Source of the DNA: Syngnathus acus | Lineage: Eukaryota; Chordata; Actinopteri; Syngnathiformes; Syngnathidae | DNA: 64,000 nucleotides | Assembly: GCF_901709675.1 (NCBI RefSeq) | Contig: NC_051098.1 | Location: forward strand, 13,669,918 to 13,733,917 | Direction: 5' to 3' | Shown: positions 52,152-63,787 of the stretch, in pieces | How the letters are laid out: the number at the start of each line of letters is the position of its first letter | Position numbering within the stretch: the first letter of the stretch is position 1 | The notes under the pieces: generated by a model | Told to the model about the DNA's origin: nothing | What the model saw: only the letters and a program-made list of their open reading frames with translations | Databases searched by the model: none | Position numbers and translations under genes: made by a program

Positions 52152-53910
52152 TCCGTTCTTCGTCGCTTCTGCTTTCTAAACCCGGGGTTCCCAAACTTTA
52201 TAGGTCCAGGGGAGACGTTTTCACAAAGCTTTCGCTGAGCTTTTAACAATTGTAATTAGTTTATTAAGTTTGTTTATTGGTCGACCGGTCCCTACTTGTT
52301 GGTAAACACTTTGTAAAATGGTACAACATAATTTAATGCAAATTATTTCACCAACCACCAAGCTACAAGAACGCTACTTCCAGCAATCCCCTCCATGCAA
52401 ACAAACACCCTGCAGGTTGTTGTGACCATAAAAAAACCGGCAGGTGATCACACGATTATCACGGACCTGACTCTCCCCTCGAGCCTCGCTTTCCTTCTCG
52501 CAGCACTCGTTCAATGGCCCCGGCCTCCGCACTCTGGATCGCCTGACTTGAAGTGACTTTTCGACACTGCTGTACATAGCGTGTGGCCCGGCCGTGCACT
52601 TTCTCTTTGTAAAATAATAGATGTTGCATTTTAGTCCACTTGTAAAATATAGTGTTCTATTTTCTCAATGAAGGAGGAGGAATGTTGCGGTGGTCGGTGG
52701 AGGCCCAGTTTGACACGCTGAGACAGACTCCTTAAAAAGCGGAGAGGATAGATGCCACCCCCCGACGGCCATAAAGATGTCAGGTAGAAGGGGAGCTCTC
52801 ATTTCACTTTGCATTAGTCTGGACGGTAAATTTCCATTTGAGCATTCAGTAATTATCACTCAAGCTCAGGCTTTAAAAAATTACATAATTGCGACACCCC
52901 CTTTCAATGTTTTGGTTTTAATACGCAATTGTTTTTTTTGAGGTCATCTTCCCATGGACACTGTGGTGTCAATTTTGGTTGACAGCAGGTGGCAGTACAG
53001 GACAAAATGGCAGGCCCCTGAGGCTAAAATCAGGTGGTTTTTTTTGGTCTAATTCATATTCTACAAATATTAATCATTATACCATGTTTAGACTAGTGGG
53101 GGCGCAAATAATTGGGAAAAAAAATGACTTCCATATTACGGTCCCATGTTGTACTAGTATGAGCTTTGTCCTCACTACTAAGGCAATCAACAAACTTGTC
53201 GAACAACTATATGATACTAGTCTGTGTGCTAGTTCAGCTTCACTCCGAGAACTAATAGCACACTGGTGTCAACTAGTGCAGTATTGCCTCACTAGTAGCA
53301 TGCAGTTGTCCTTAAAGTGGTTCACGCTAGATATTGAAGAAAGGCTCAAATGACGTTCCATACGAGCTCTAAGGATGTTTATACTATCTTTTTTTTTTTT
53401 TTTTTAACAAGCCGCAGCAATAGCTTGGCTTACAGAAAGATGTCCCACTGGAATGAAATGTAAATAACTGCAATTATTTGTCGCAGGAAAAAAAAAAAAA
53501 AGCCAGTGCTGTAGTTACTGTATATTCAATACCCAAAGTTCTTGGAACATCATTTGTGCTTGTTAATGCTCTTAGCTTGGTAAAGTCAAGCCAAAACGAA
53601 ATGATGGGAGTCACTTCCTCTGGCCACTAAATGTAGATTCTCTGCATCTCATATTTTATATTCAAGCTGCAGGTTTTACGGATGCTGTTTTTTTTCTACC
53701 GTTTTTGTTATAGAGAATTCACTTTGTCGCCTAGGTGTGAACAAATCCCCTGACTCTGAATCAGACAGAAAAGAAAAAAAAAGTGGTCGTGTTTCCTAAG
53801 TGCACCTTAGTCGGGATTTAAACGGACTGGACAAGGACGTGTGACTCTGTTGTTATGTTACTGTAGTGTCACCTCAATGTTGTCTAAGTTATTAAAAACC
53901 AGCACTGCGA
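52152..53910 (+). other. rsf1: rsf1 3' UTR
   Basis: Follows the TGA stop. An ATTAAA signal at 53,891-53,896 probably marks the end, as no good AATAAA precedes it. Includes long T and A runs (53,389-53,405 and about 53,489). Confidence 0.45.
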
Positions 53911-55999
53911 GCATCTCCTCAAAAGACACTGTAGCTATGTCTGTTTTTTCTGTTATTGGTAAGCGGTTATCGTACTAAATCATAGGTACATGAATATCCC
54001 TTATTTACTTAGAAAAAAAAAGTTTTGTAACATTTGAGTAAATTGTCATAAATACAATATAATCAAATGCTATCATACGCAGAACGTAAACACTGACGGT
54101 GTTTCGAAAGTTGTTTTTATTGTTTGTTACGAAGCCAGGAGTCCATGCGTCATTTTCGTTTGTTGCGCATGAGTCGTCAGAACAAGGCCACTACCTTTTA
54201 TTTCGCCAAATTGTGATATAAACGTCACACTTATAACAGCAACAGTAGCCGTTGAATTAAGTGTTAAATTTGTGACGTCGCGCTTTAATCGCTTAATTCA
54301 ACTATCGATACGTATTACGCAACTCCCGCCAAGTTCAAAATCACGCCCAGGAAAAACATATACGCACTACCGAAATTCGCTGTATGGGTTTTCCCTTCAA
54401 AATAAAATCTGGTGAGAAGTCATAACGAACCTGCTACAATCCCTTTACTGAAAAAAAGCCGGTTCATAATGTACTACAATCAGAAATTTGTAACTAAATG
54501 TTGTTTGACTCATAATCAAGGTGATTTCAAAACATTTAAGGGCTTTAAAAGTTTGTTTTGAAATTCCTGTGATTAACATCCGGCGGAAAGTTGTCTCACT
54601 GATTGGCTGAAGGAGTTTCATGTGGCAAAAAGGTCGAACAGCGGATTTTAAAATTGAAATAGCCAAATTTGCACTATATTCACTATTTTTACGGCTTCCG
54701 CGTGGTTTCGTAGCAACTACGATTCTTATTCCAGGTAAGATATCGTGACATTTAAATATTAAATGCTGTATTTCCTGTCATCTTGTACGAAAGACGTTGC
54801 CCCCCACCCCCGCCCGTTGACTTGTTGAAGTTCATAAAAGTTTAATTGTACTCAGTTATTGCCGGCTTGTTACCGATGTGTTACAGTGAATTGAAGCGCA
54901 TATCTACGCGTTAATTTCGTTTTAAATGAAAGTTTAGCACGGCGAAGCACATGGGAGTATCTCCTCGTCGATGATGTCATCGTGTTGGAATTACGGCGAC
55001 TCAACGTGTAATAAAACACACCCGTTAAACAAACACAACGGTAGAAAATCACTAATTGTGTACCGTTGACGCCGAGTGTGATTTTTATCGTCTTGAACGC
55101 CCATTTTGCAGCTTTCTTTTTTTACTTTGAAAAAACGTCCACCGTATGCCCGCCATGCTAAAACTACATTACCCATGATGCACCTCTCCAATACTCAGAC
55201 CTTTTTTTTTTTTTTTTTGCTCAAATCGTAGGCGGGAGAAGGAGGAAGCAAGAAAATGGTGGCAGTGTTTAAAGTTTAAAATCCGATGCGTATATACGGT
55301 ATTTATTTTTTACGTTCAACATTGCTGCTTATGAGGCGAGGAAGAGAGTGAGTGTTAAAGAACACTTTTCAACGTTAGCTGGAGCTGGAGAAGCAACAGG
55401 TCGGTGTTTGAACTTTGACGCGTTTCCCCCCCACCCCCTACGTTTAAAGCTATCCTTTGACCAGATAGTTACGTAAACGTGGAGTAATTTTTTTAACGGC
55501 GTACGTAAAACTCGCACCCAATGACGTCATTTATACCGCAACACAGATTTTTTTTTTGAAGTCTTGTTTTATTTTTGTTAAAAAAAAAGGCAAATTTGTA
55601 CGCAAGCGTATATAAATGTTCTCCCCGCATATACGTTAATGGTTCAAACCAACTATTTAATCCATAACGACGCTGAAAAAGTAACATTTGGGATGTTTTT
55701 GGCGGGGCAGATGCTATAGGTAGCCATGTTAGCTTTAGCATCTTGTTATAATGTGTCTACGAAAGTGTTTGTGAGACTCAAATACAACACATGTCGCACA
55801 GCAATGTGTATTAGTGGTTTCACAGTCTTGGAATGTCCTTTATGTTAAAACTGAGTTCGTTTTTATTTAAAGTTGTTGATGTTTTGGCCCACGATTTTCA
55901 AAGTGACTTTGGATTTCTTTCCAAACGACTCTCTACTCAGAATTGATCATTAACACTTAATTAATCCAAAAATAATTTAACCACATTTTCTCTCCTGTA
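53911..55999 (+). other. Spacer, promoter and 5' leader of the SERTAD gene
   Basis: No protein gene is seen. TTCCAG|gtaaga at 54,735 is a good donor that could end an untranslated first exon joined to the acceptor at 56,000 (TCTCCTGTAG). A second possible donor lies at 55,400 (CAACAG|gtcggt). A ZNF143-like element lies at about 55,163. Confidence 0.4.
55163..55184 (+). promoter_or_regulatory. ZNF143/SBS-like element
   Basis: AAACTACATTACCCATGATGC is close to the ZNF143 consensus ACTACAATTCCCAGCATGC. Such elements usually sit within 100 bp of a transcription start, so a start site near 55,160 is likely. Confidence 0.45.
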
Positions 56000-56007
56000 G
56001 TGTGAAG

Positions 56008-56835
56008 ATGATCATGAAGACGCACAAGCGCAAGCTCCAGTCGGAGTCCTCCGATGAGTCTCCGGGTGGCGGCAGCGCTGTAGCATGGGAGCGTCAACGT
56101 CAGTTTGTGTTCAACGTCTCCCTGCACAAGTATCAGCGGGACCAAGAGTTGCCCGAGCCCAGCCTGCGGCGGTCCGTCCTCATCAGCAACACCCTGCGGC
56201 AAGTGGAAGCATGTCGAGTGTCCTCCCTTGACATCCGGGCGCCTCTTCCACTCGACCATCCGTCGCCAGAGCAACCGATAGCCAACAGCGTGAATGACCT
56301 GCCGTCCCCCGCCAAATGCCAGCGGGTGGTATCTGGTTGTGCGTCGTCTGACGACGCGGAGGACTGGAGCTCTCTGTCCGCTGACCCTGATTTCGCCGTT
56401 TCGCCCGCGATCTCGTCCATCCTCAGTGGCTTGGACTCCAGCCTGGACGTGAGCGTGCAGTTGCCGTCCCCGCGGGCAGCCCTCAGGTCCCTGGAAAACC
56501 TGCAGGCCTGCTCGGACGCTGGTGGATTCTGGCCGAGGCAGCAGGTCCGAGGGACTCAGGACCCCATGGAGTGGGAGGCCGGCGTGGAGGCGGTGCGCTC
56601 CAGCTACCTGAAGGATGTCACAGCTGAGGACATGTTCCAGGACATAGACACATCCCAGCTGGAGAGGGACATGGGGATTCTGGGCCTGAGGAATGACGAA
56701 TGCCTCTCCAGGGAATACCTCCCGTACCACAGTGCCAAGGGCCTGCCGTCCTTCTCGTCCTTTAGCTCACCACCGACCTCATTCAGGGACGGACTGGATC
56801 TTGAGCACCTGATGACCATGTTGGTCGAATCCTGA
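56008..56835 (+). CDS. sertad3: SERTA domain protein, SERTAD3-like
   Basis: Small nuclear transcription cofactor linked to E2F/cell-cycle control. A single coding exon of 275 aa follows an acceptor at 56,000, so the leader is spliced. The start is M at 56,008 (MIMKTHKRKLQ); M at 56,014 is equally possible. The KRKL near the N-terminus is typical of the family. The SERTA motif (about 28-66) reads ERQRQFVFNVSLHKYQ..EPSLRRSVLISNTLRQVEA. Family members share the C-terminal acidic motif, here LDLEHLMTMLVES. Internal phrases DFAVSPAISSILSGLDSSLD and SSYLKDVTAEDMFQDIDTSQ resemble SERTAD3 (DFSLSATIGSILRELDTSMD, SSRYLGDSGLDDFFLDIDTS) more than SERTAD1, 2 or CDCA4. Human SERTAD3 has 196 aa, so this one is longer. 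It converges on kcnk6; both human genes lie on 19q13.2. Confidence 0.8.
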   Translation: MIMKTHKRKLQSESSDESPGGGSAVAWERQRQFVFNVSLHKYQRDQELPEPSLRRSVLISNTLRQVEACRVSSLDIRAPLPLDHPSPEQPIANSVNDLPSPAKCQRVVSGCASSDDAEDWSSLSADPDFAVSPAISSILSGLDSSLDVSVQLPSPRAALRSLENLQACSDAGGFWPRQQVRGTQDPMEWEAGVEAVRSSYLKDVTAEDMFQDIDTSQLERDMGILGLRNDECLSREYLPYHSAKGLPSFSSFSSPPTSFRDGLDLEHLMTMLVES

Positions 56836-57655
56836 GAGGGTATCAGGGTGTCTGATTCTAACTAATGTTGATAAGTATTATGTAAAGCCATTTGAGCATT
56901 CCATAAGTCTTGTTATCCGGTCATGTACTAGTTGAACACTATGTCCTCACTAGTAAGACAATTCAGCCCCTGGTAGAGTAACTGTCTTAGTTTGTAACTC
57001 ATTCTGAATTGTTACTTGTGAGGACAAAGCGTGAACTAGTGCATGGAATAAATGCTCGGGGCCCCCCCGCATGAAGCAGTGAGCCCGTGGACAATGAAGC
57101 AACTTTATGAATCTGTTACCGGACGAACCTGAGCTGACAAGTGTCAACACTAAAACGTGTGGAGTCTTCCGTGAAGAAAAGTTTCGTCACATATTTATCA
57201 AGCATTTCTTACAATTTTTGTTTCGTATTCACCAAAGTTCCTGTAAAGGCTCTCAGACCTGTTTCCTTGCTGGAATAACTGCACTTTTTTTTTTCTCTCT
57301 TTTTTTTCAATTGTTAGGATGCATCACTGAGGTTACTTTGTTCATTGACACCAAGTGTTTAAATCGACATCTTCCATAACTGTTAACATGCGCCACTGAG
57401 TTGTTTTTTTGTCTGTTGACACCAAGTGTTTACAACCTACAAGTTTCAGTAAGCCTCAAACAGGTCTTTGTTTTCACTTGTATTTTTCTTGCTTGTTTTA
57501 AAATGAAGGGCAAAATGTCCACTTTGTATTTCCTGTTTAAGATGAGATTTGTAATTGATTTTTCACCATACTATTTTAGTAAAATGTGATAATGAAAATG
57601 CTGTCTAGTCTGTCCCTTCCCTCCCACCACCAGTCATAATTGACGATACTTACTT
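56836..57655 (+). other. SERTAD gene 3' UTR
   Basis: AATAAA at 57,047-57,052 is the first clear signal. The remaining 600 bp to the kcnk6 tail show no feature except T runs. Confidence 0.45.
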
Positions 57656-57659
57656 CAAC

Positions 57660-57982
57660 ATCTTTATTAACAAACAATCTGCATTCAATTCAAACAACTA
57701 TACAGTATTTCACTTAAAATGCACATTAAAGTGCCTCTCAAGTGTTAAACATTTGAAGTATTTGGCCCGAAATCATCATGAACATTTTATAAGGAGCTGT
57801 GAAATGCAAAAAAAAAAAAAAATCAAAACATACTTCGGCATCAGAGGGGCCGTCCTGAGGATGCGAGGCTTCCTTTGAAAGTTCATCGAAAAATTGCATA
57901 CCTCAAATCGTCCCGGAAAAGTCAAGACTTCTCATTCAATAATTTTTTTTTTTAGATCCTCGGGAAAGCGTCCATTCACGTG
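57660..57982 (-). other. kcnk6: kcnk6 3' UTR
   Basis: On the minus strand the sequence after the TGA stop reaches an AATAAA signal (complement at 57,663-57,668). The UTR is short and the tail faces that of the SERTAD gene. Confidence 0.55.
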
Positions 57983-60404
57983 TCACCGGTCGGCGATGGA
58001 ATTGTACGAGGGTCGCTTTTGGGCGGCGGTGTGGCCCTTCTCCACGATGGGCTCGCGGAACTCATCCTGGTCGGACTCCTCGCAACGCGGCAACTGCAGG
58101 AAGGTGGTCAGGCCGTGGAGGTCGGCCATCTTGTGGAAGGTGCGCAGCAAAAGGTACATCATCATCAGGCCCATGAAGAGGTAGACTGCAAAGCATGATG
58201 GGAAAAAAATATATTAAATGTAAGTGGTGAACTTTGCTACAATTTGTATTCAACACACTAAAACAATGTCTCCTTTTAAATCTCATAAGAGTTAAAAGAA
58301 ATTTATGCCAAAGGTGACAATAACAAGGTCTGTTATTCTTGATCTCAAGGCCATGCGGTCACATGCAAGCAACAAGCTCCGCCCACAACCCAGCAGCCAC
58401 AAAAGAGCGAAGGATTATGACAAAGAGTGAACAGTGGCCGGAGGATTAGTTCACTTTTTTGTCCGGTTTGAAGAAATTGAAAGTAACAGTGATACCCCTT
58501 AATACATTATCCAAATGAGATTCCAACACGTGAGGAAATCAACCAAAAACTCCCAGTCAAATAGTCCAAACTCAAATATTTGCTCAATGCAAACATTAGC
58601 AAAGCTACTTTTACAGACATTCCAGGAATAGCATTCGCTCAAAATCTGTCCTGATTTTAGTTTCTAGCCTCATGTTTTGTTTTTTTAAAATTTAAATCCC
58701 ATTCTCTGCAGAATAGAAGATCCGAGCCTGTTCAACGCAAAGTCCTTTCGGCCAACGATACCCAGCCAAAGAATCAATTGACACGTCCCTCGTCATTGTC
58801 AAAAACGGTACATTTGGAGACAAAAAAAAAAACATTCAGCATGCACTCTGATTAAATTAAAGAAGATGGACGGGGAGAAGAGGGCCGCCGCCACCCAGGC
58901 ATTCATGTGACGCCACGTCCAGCTCTGAAGAACAAAGAAACAGCCGTGAACAGAGCAGTCGCTGCGAGAAGCACATGCTGAAGCCTGAAACCAGTTTGAC
59001 TGATTGACAGGAAATTGGATGGTCATGTCCATCTTAACATAAATATTTCTCAAGGATGCCAGGAAGTCACGAGTAAGTCTGCCCTTTTGTTTTGCAAGTC
59101 CGTGTGACACCAGCCTCCAGTTTTTGATCAGTGGTGCATCTTGAGGGTTTTTATTCCCCCCCACGTAAAATATGTGCCAGGGGTCAAAAAGGTCGAGAAA
59201 TTCTGACCTCAACGACTATGTACTCACCCATGACGGCAACCTGGTAGAGCTGTTTGAGATCCTGCTGAGGCCTGGCGGCGGGTACAAAGTCCCCCAGGCC
59301 GATGGTGCACAGCGAGATGAAGCAGAAGTAGAAGCCGTCCAAGAAGGACCAGCCGTCTTCCAGGGTACGGAAGACGGCCGCCGGAGCGGCGAACAGAGTC
59401 AGCAGCACCAGCGCCAGCAGCAACAGGAAGTGCACGGCGGCTGCCGGACGGGCCTCCAGGCCGCAACGCTGGAGCTGGTTGAGGGGGGCCGCCACCAGAG
59501 GGTACATCAGCCTCTGCACGCACGCCGTCAGGACAAGCATGGTGAAGGGCACGCCCAGTAGCGCGTACACGATGGAGAAGACCTTGCCCACGTCCGACAG
59601 CGGCGTAGTATGACCGTAACCTGCACAACACAAAATTATCTTCTCAAACATCTATTAAAAAGTTGCATAGAGCCAACCTGCACAATACCATTTCTATCAA
59701 GATCATTTAGTGTTGCCTTCAGTGACAATCGGAAATCACAGCATGTTTAAATTCATCGTCCCAGATGTTGAGTGCAATTACTACTATTAAAATCAGATTA
59801 CATTTCCTGCTCAATGACACAAAGAACGCGCTAGTTAAAGCATTTGAAGGACTACTGAGCCTGAAGGTCTCACGAGTTCGAGCGTGTTCTTTTTCTTTTC
59901 TTTCTTTCTTTCTCCCACGATTGTGACGAAACAAAAAGAACCCACGTGGCAATTTTTGGTCAAAATGGAGTTTCCTCCACGAAGCTTCTTCTTGGTGGTT
60001 TTCGAGAAGTTCAATGTTTGCTGGAGGAAGGTTAAGGTGATTTAAAAAAAAAAAAAAAAAAAAGAAAAAAGTTTGCCTGACTCACCCACGGTGGTAACCA
60101 GCGTGTTAGCGAAGAACATGGACGAGGTCAAGTCCCAGTTGGAGGTGTCAGAAGAGGCGTTCGGGAAGACCGCCACGCCGTACCTGTTGGCCGCCAGCAC
60201 CTGGTCCAAGAAATGATCCAGGGCGGCGGCGGACACGCAGCTCTGATTGAGAAAACTTTGCTTCAGGGCGTTCACGTCCCGACGGAGCTGCTCCTCGACG
60301 GGTCGCTCGAGGCTGGAGAAAACGAGCCCACCGAACAAGAGGTAGATGACGTAGAAGATGACAAAGCCGGTGAGGAGCAGCCACGACTTGCCCAGGGGAT
60401 GCAT
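57983..60404 (-). CDS. kcnk6: KCNK6 (TWIK-2), two-pore-domain K+ channel
   Basis: Background potassium channel subunit; two subunits form one pore. Minus-strand exons 60404-60086, 59620-59228 and 58185-57983 (TGA) give 304 aa (human KCNK6 313), phases consistent. TM1 is SWLLLTGFVIFYVIYLLFGG. Cys56 in the cap (NQSCVSAAALDHF) equals the TWIK intersubunit-disulfide Cys, and Asn82 (NAS) is a glycosylation site. The filters are TTVGYG (about 104-109) and TIGLGD (about 212-217). TTVGYG, without the Thr of TWIK-1 (TTGYGH), favours TWIK-2. The C-terminus ends YNSIADR; rodent and human TWIK-2 have a Tyr-based endolysosomal motif (YASIP) at the same place. The start at 60,404 gives the usual length; an upstream in-frame ATG at 60,566 would add 54 residues. 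Confidence 0.9.
58186..59227 (-). other. kcnk6 intron 2
   Basis: About 1.0 kb. It contains a 137-codon minus-strand open frame (58,799-59,212) with no family resemblance and Cys/Phe-rich composition, which I consider chance. Otherwise empty. Confidence 0.5.
59621..60085 (-). other. kcnk6 intron 1
   Basis: About 465 bp with a long A run (about 60,043-60,062) and a CT-rich stretch (about 59,885-59,912). No further feature. Confidence 0.6.
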
Positions 60405-60566
60405 GTCTGCCACCAAACCGGGACGGGTCGGAGACACTCCAGCCTCCCAGATGGAACTTTGAGGGGGCCGAGCCTCAGCTGGGACGACGACCCCGCCCCG
60501 TCGCCTGCATCCTCCACCCACACAGGAGGAGGAAGTTTGTCCTGGAACTTCATCCCGGAGGTTCAT

Positions 60567-61750
60567 CCTGGAGGTTCATCCCGGATCCACGGTATCACAC
60601 GATCACGTTACACAATCGTCACACGAAAAGTTGCTTCGTGTTCGAAAAACAACATTCGAGCGAGGGAAAAAAAAGTTATTCAGTATTTTTCTCCACGTGC
60701 CTATTGGACACTTCTTTAGGTACACCTGCACCATCTAATCTGAGTTTCAACCTAAAATTCTGTCCCACCAGGTGTTAATTTTTAATAAAGTTAAAGTTAC
60801 TTACTCGTTTAATTTTTCACAAATTACTTTTTGTGTATTTTTCTTTAAACCACTCCGAAATGACTGCTTCAAACAAAAATAGTTGGGTTTTTGAGAGATT
60901 TTTTCATGCATCACTTACTAATAGACATGTCCATGCACTTGCATGCCCATTTGGGGAACTGGTGTTAATGGGCAATTTCTTTGTAATATTTTTATTTTAC
61001 TTATCTGGAAAATGCCCCAAACATTTGATGTGACAAATCCATTAGAACGTGCACATTTTCTTTCTTGTGACTCCCACACATGACAAAGATGCGAATCCAT
61101 TTGCTGTTGTTATTTTCCACCCAGATTGTCCTTGGAATCACATGAGTGTTTGTTCAACCTCATCTCATCAAACTTGTTTTCACTCTTGGGGTGTTCTTTT
61201 TATGCAACCTTGTTTTCCTTCCTCTCTAGCTTAAAGCACTTCTCTTCATCTTGCTGCTCTGTTGACTCAGCAAAATTTTTTAACTCTTACCTCGCAGTTC
61301 AAAGAAGCAGAAAAATAAAACATACTTACTAGAAGTGATTAGCAGGGAGGTGAGAAAAACGCAACCTAGCCGTAGCGGTCGTGACATCTACGTGCGAAAA
61401 ACAATCTTGGGATGTCTGAAGAATAGGCTACATGAATATAAATAGGCTAGGATCGATAGATACTAGTAAGCTAGCCGGATAGATGAATATTACGCAATGT
61501 ATCTTTTTTTTTTTTTTTTTTAAGGAAAACTGTTTATAGATGTTCCCTCAAAGACAACACTTGATTCACAGTAGGTCCACTGTGTTTTTTTTGGCTGCAA
61601 GCCTCGCTGTCTCTTTCTCAGTGGTCTTGTGAGTGCAAGTTAGTGGTCAGAATTCGACTGTCTGCCTATTAAAACAAATGTTCCTCTTAGAGGTCTGACT
61701 TGAATTAAGATTTTTAATGTCATTTGATCAACAAGACGCAGGAAGCAGGA
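60567..61750. other. Spacer between kcnk6 and the right-end gene
   Basis: Non-coding, AT-rich. It should contain the kcnk6 promoter. A dispersed repeat fragment lies at 60,705-60,770 and a T18-20 run at about 61,505-61,522. No gene is seen. Confidence 0.5.
60705..60770 (+). repeat. Fragment of TTTAGGTACACCTGCAC dispersed repeat
   Basis: CTTCTTTAGGTACACCTGCACCATCTAATCT follows the fish repeat phrase TTTATTAGGTACACCTGCAC..ATCTAAT. The family name is not certain. Confidence 0.5.
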
Positions 61751-61754
61751 TCAA

Positions 61755-62617
61755 TTTATTGATTATCTGGTCAAGGCTTTCCTCATTGCAATGAAAATTG
61801 TTATGATACAAACACAGCAGGACATCACAAACAAACCAGTGACAGCCATTCAGTCCACAAAGTAAACATAGCACGTTCCCATAGCAACACTTTGATTGAC
61901 AGCATGGAAAGGACAGAAAGTGGAATACAGCCAATGGAGAGTTGAGTCCGCGTTGGAAGCGAGGTGACTTCCTGCTCGGGGCCACCTTGTAAATGTGGAG
62001 GAGTAGGCCCAAAAAACAAACCATGGCCTTATATAAACACATGATGATAGAGATATCATGTGAGCGCTCCTTAGCGCCATCTACTGGCCAAAAGCGATCA
62101 CTGAGGGTTGACCATTGAGCAGGCATGGATGGTGTTATTTTATTTTTAAAAACACAAAATGGTGGTTGCAGTCCTCATTTTAAAAAATCCACTTCCTGAA
62201 AAAAAGGAGTTGCGGAGCTTTGTGGCTGAGTCCTACGTATGACAACAATCAGCGGTGTAACAAAAAAAAAAAAAAAGCGAGTCATTTCTACTGAGTGGTT
62301 GTGTGCTAGATGTGACAGCAATCTTCTGTATGCAAAAATTCTTGTAACCTACATTTAAAAAAAAAATACACAAAATGTTGGCAAAAGAGAGAAAAATACA
62401 ATTAGTGAAAAGAACAAAGGCAGAACAGGAATTTGTGGGACAACAATTCCTAAAAGGTGAACGATGCAATAATTTCTGACAAGTGGGTCTACATGTGTCT
62501 CCTGTATTTTCATATGTATGGTGAATCTTAAAATTTTCTAGTCCTCATCCAGAAATCTTTTCTTTTTGTTTGTAAAAAAAAAAAAAAAAAAGACTGAATG
62601 CTGACCGGATGCCTGCG
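61755..62617 (-). other. 3' UTR of the right-end gene
   Basis: On the minus strand the sequence after the stop at 62,618 runs to an AATAAA signal (complement at 61,755-61,760). No coding sequence is seen. Confidence 0.45.
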
Positions 62618-63787
62618 TCACTCTGGCCCACTCCTGTTGTAGTCATATGACAGCCGCCGCTTGGCCACCACGTTGTGAGTGTACCGATTGGGTGAGTGCA
62701 GTCCAGGGGACGGGCGCCGATTCGACCACCTATTAGTGGCTCGGTTGTCCTGTACATATTAAATTACGAGATATAATTGGCAAAATTCAGCCAACTTATT
62801 TGCAAACACTGAAGGGCAAAGTATTGTAAAACAGGAATTTGACCATGGGTGTGTAGACTTTTTATATTCACTGTAGGTCTAATATGCACTTACGCTGCTG
62901 GGCTGCTCCACGTGTAAGGAGCTCAGCAGAAGACCTCGGGACACACTGACACCACGCTTGTGTTTGTGGATGGACATTTTGCTGACGTCATGTAAACCCT
63001 CCAACAGCCTGAACAAATTGTCATAAAAATGTCATTGAACACCACCTAGTGGAGGGGTGGGCAAAGTGCGTTTTGTTATGAAGACTAAGTAATATTGGCT
63101 ACGATATTTATTTTATGAAATATAATTCATTTGGATGTAATTATTCATGTTATATTAATTCATCAAAATGTCTTCATTGATTTATTGTAAATAAATAAAA
63201 AAAGAAAAATGTGATATTTAAGTTCAATTACATAATTGGTTATCAATAAATTATGACTAATAAAACAAGGGAAATAATAGCAAGATGATAAAATTCCTAT
63301 TTCAAAAGATGAATGCTTTTTTTTCACCCCAACTGCCTCTTTAATGTTGCAGTTCACCACATGGCCACACGAGGGCGGTATTTACACCAGCATCAACAAA
63401 ATCTTATGTTTGACTCACCGCTGCTCCTGACTGCTGCTTTCTCTGAGGAGCTGCGTCAATGTGGGAATGACGTCTGCAGGATGACGTGGGGCCGAGGTGG
63501 GCAGCGAGGGAAAGGCCTTGGCAAAGAGAAAACCCTGCAGGAGGGCGAGACCACATCAGTCTTATGTAAGTAAACTGCCATTGTCATGGCACGCTCATGG
63601 AATGTGTTTGCCCTTCAATGATGAGACAACCTTCTTACCAGTTTGTGATCTACCTCATCCGTCCTCTCCTCGTCGGGCCACCACTGTCCCACCGAATCCC
63701 GACCCTGGTCCCACACATCCCGTGGAAAAGCCGTCCACGTGTCCGTACTTCCCTTCCAGGTGGGCTTCCAATCACTGCTCGCGAAGG
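62618..63787 (-). CDS. Unidentified protein, last four exons (5' end off the window)
   Basis: Four minus-strand exons fit together: 63787-63639, 63534-63419, 63008-62894 and 62749-62618 (TGA). Lengths are 149, 116, 115 and 132 bp and every junction keeps the frame (phases 1 in, 0, 2, 0), which is unlikely by chance. The product fragment of about 170 aa starts at FASSDWKPTWKGSTD. It is Trp-rich at first (TWTAFPRDVWDQGRD, QWWPDEE). It has a helical middle (VIPTLTQLLRESSSQEQRLL), then a basic, Arg/Asn/Ser-rich tail (NRWSNRRPSPGLHSPNRY...VAKRRLSYDYNRSGPE). There are no membrane segments, zinc fingers or catalytic motifs that I can see. The family is not recognised. The first listed exon's acceptor (AAATAG at 63,788) has a weak pyrimidine tract. 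Confidence 0.6.
62826..62878 (-). repeat. Dispersed repeat fragment, second copy
   Basis: Bases 62,847-62,872 are the exact reverse complement of 16,426-16,451. It lies in the last intron of the right-end gene. Confidence 0.6.

Noticed and set aside
58799-59212. 137-codon minus-strand open frame within kcnk6 intron 2
   Set aside because: No family resemblance and no conserved motif; it lies in an intron of a gene on the same strand and has no codon bias.
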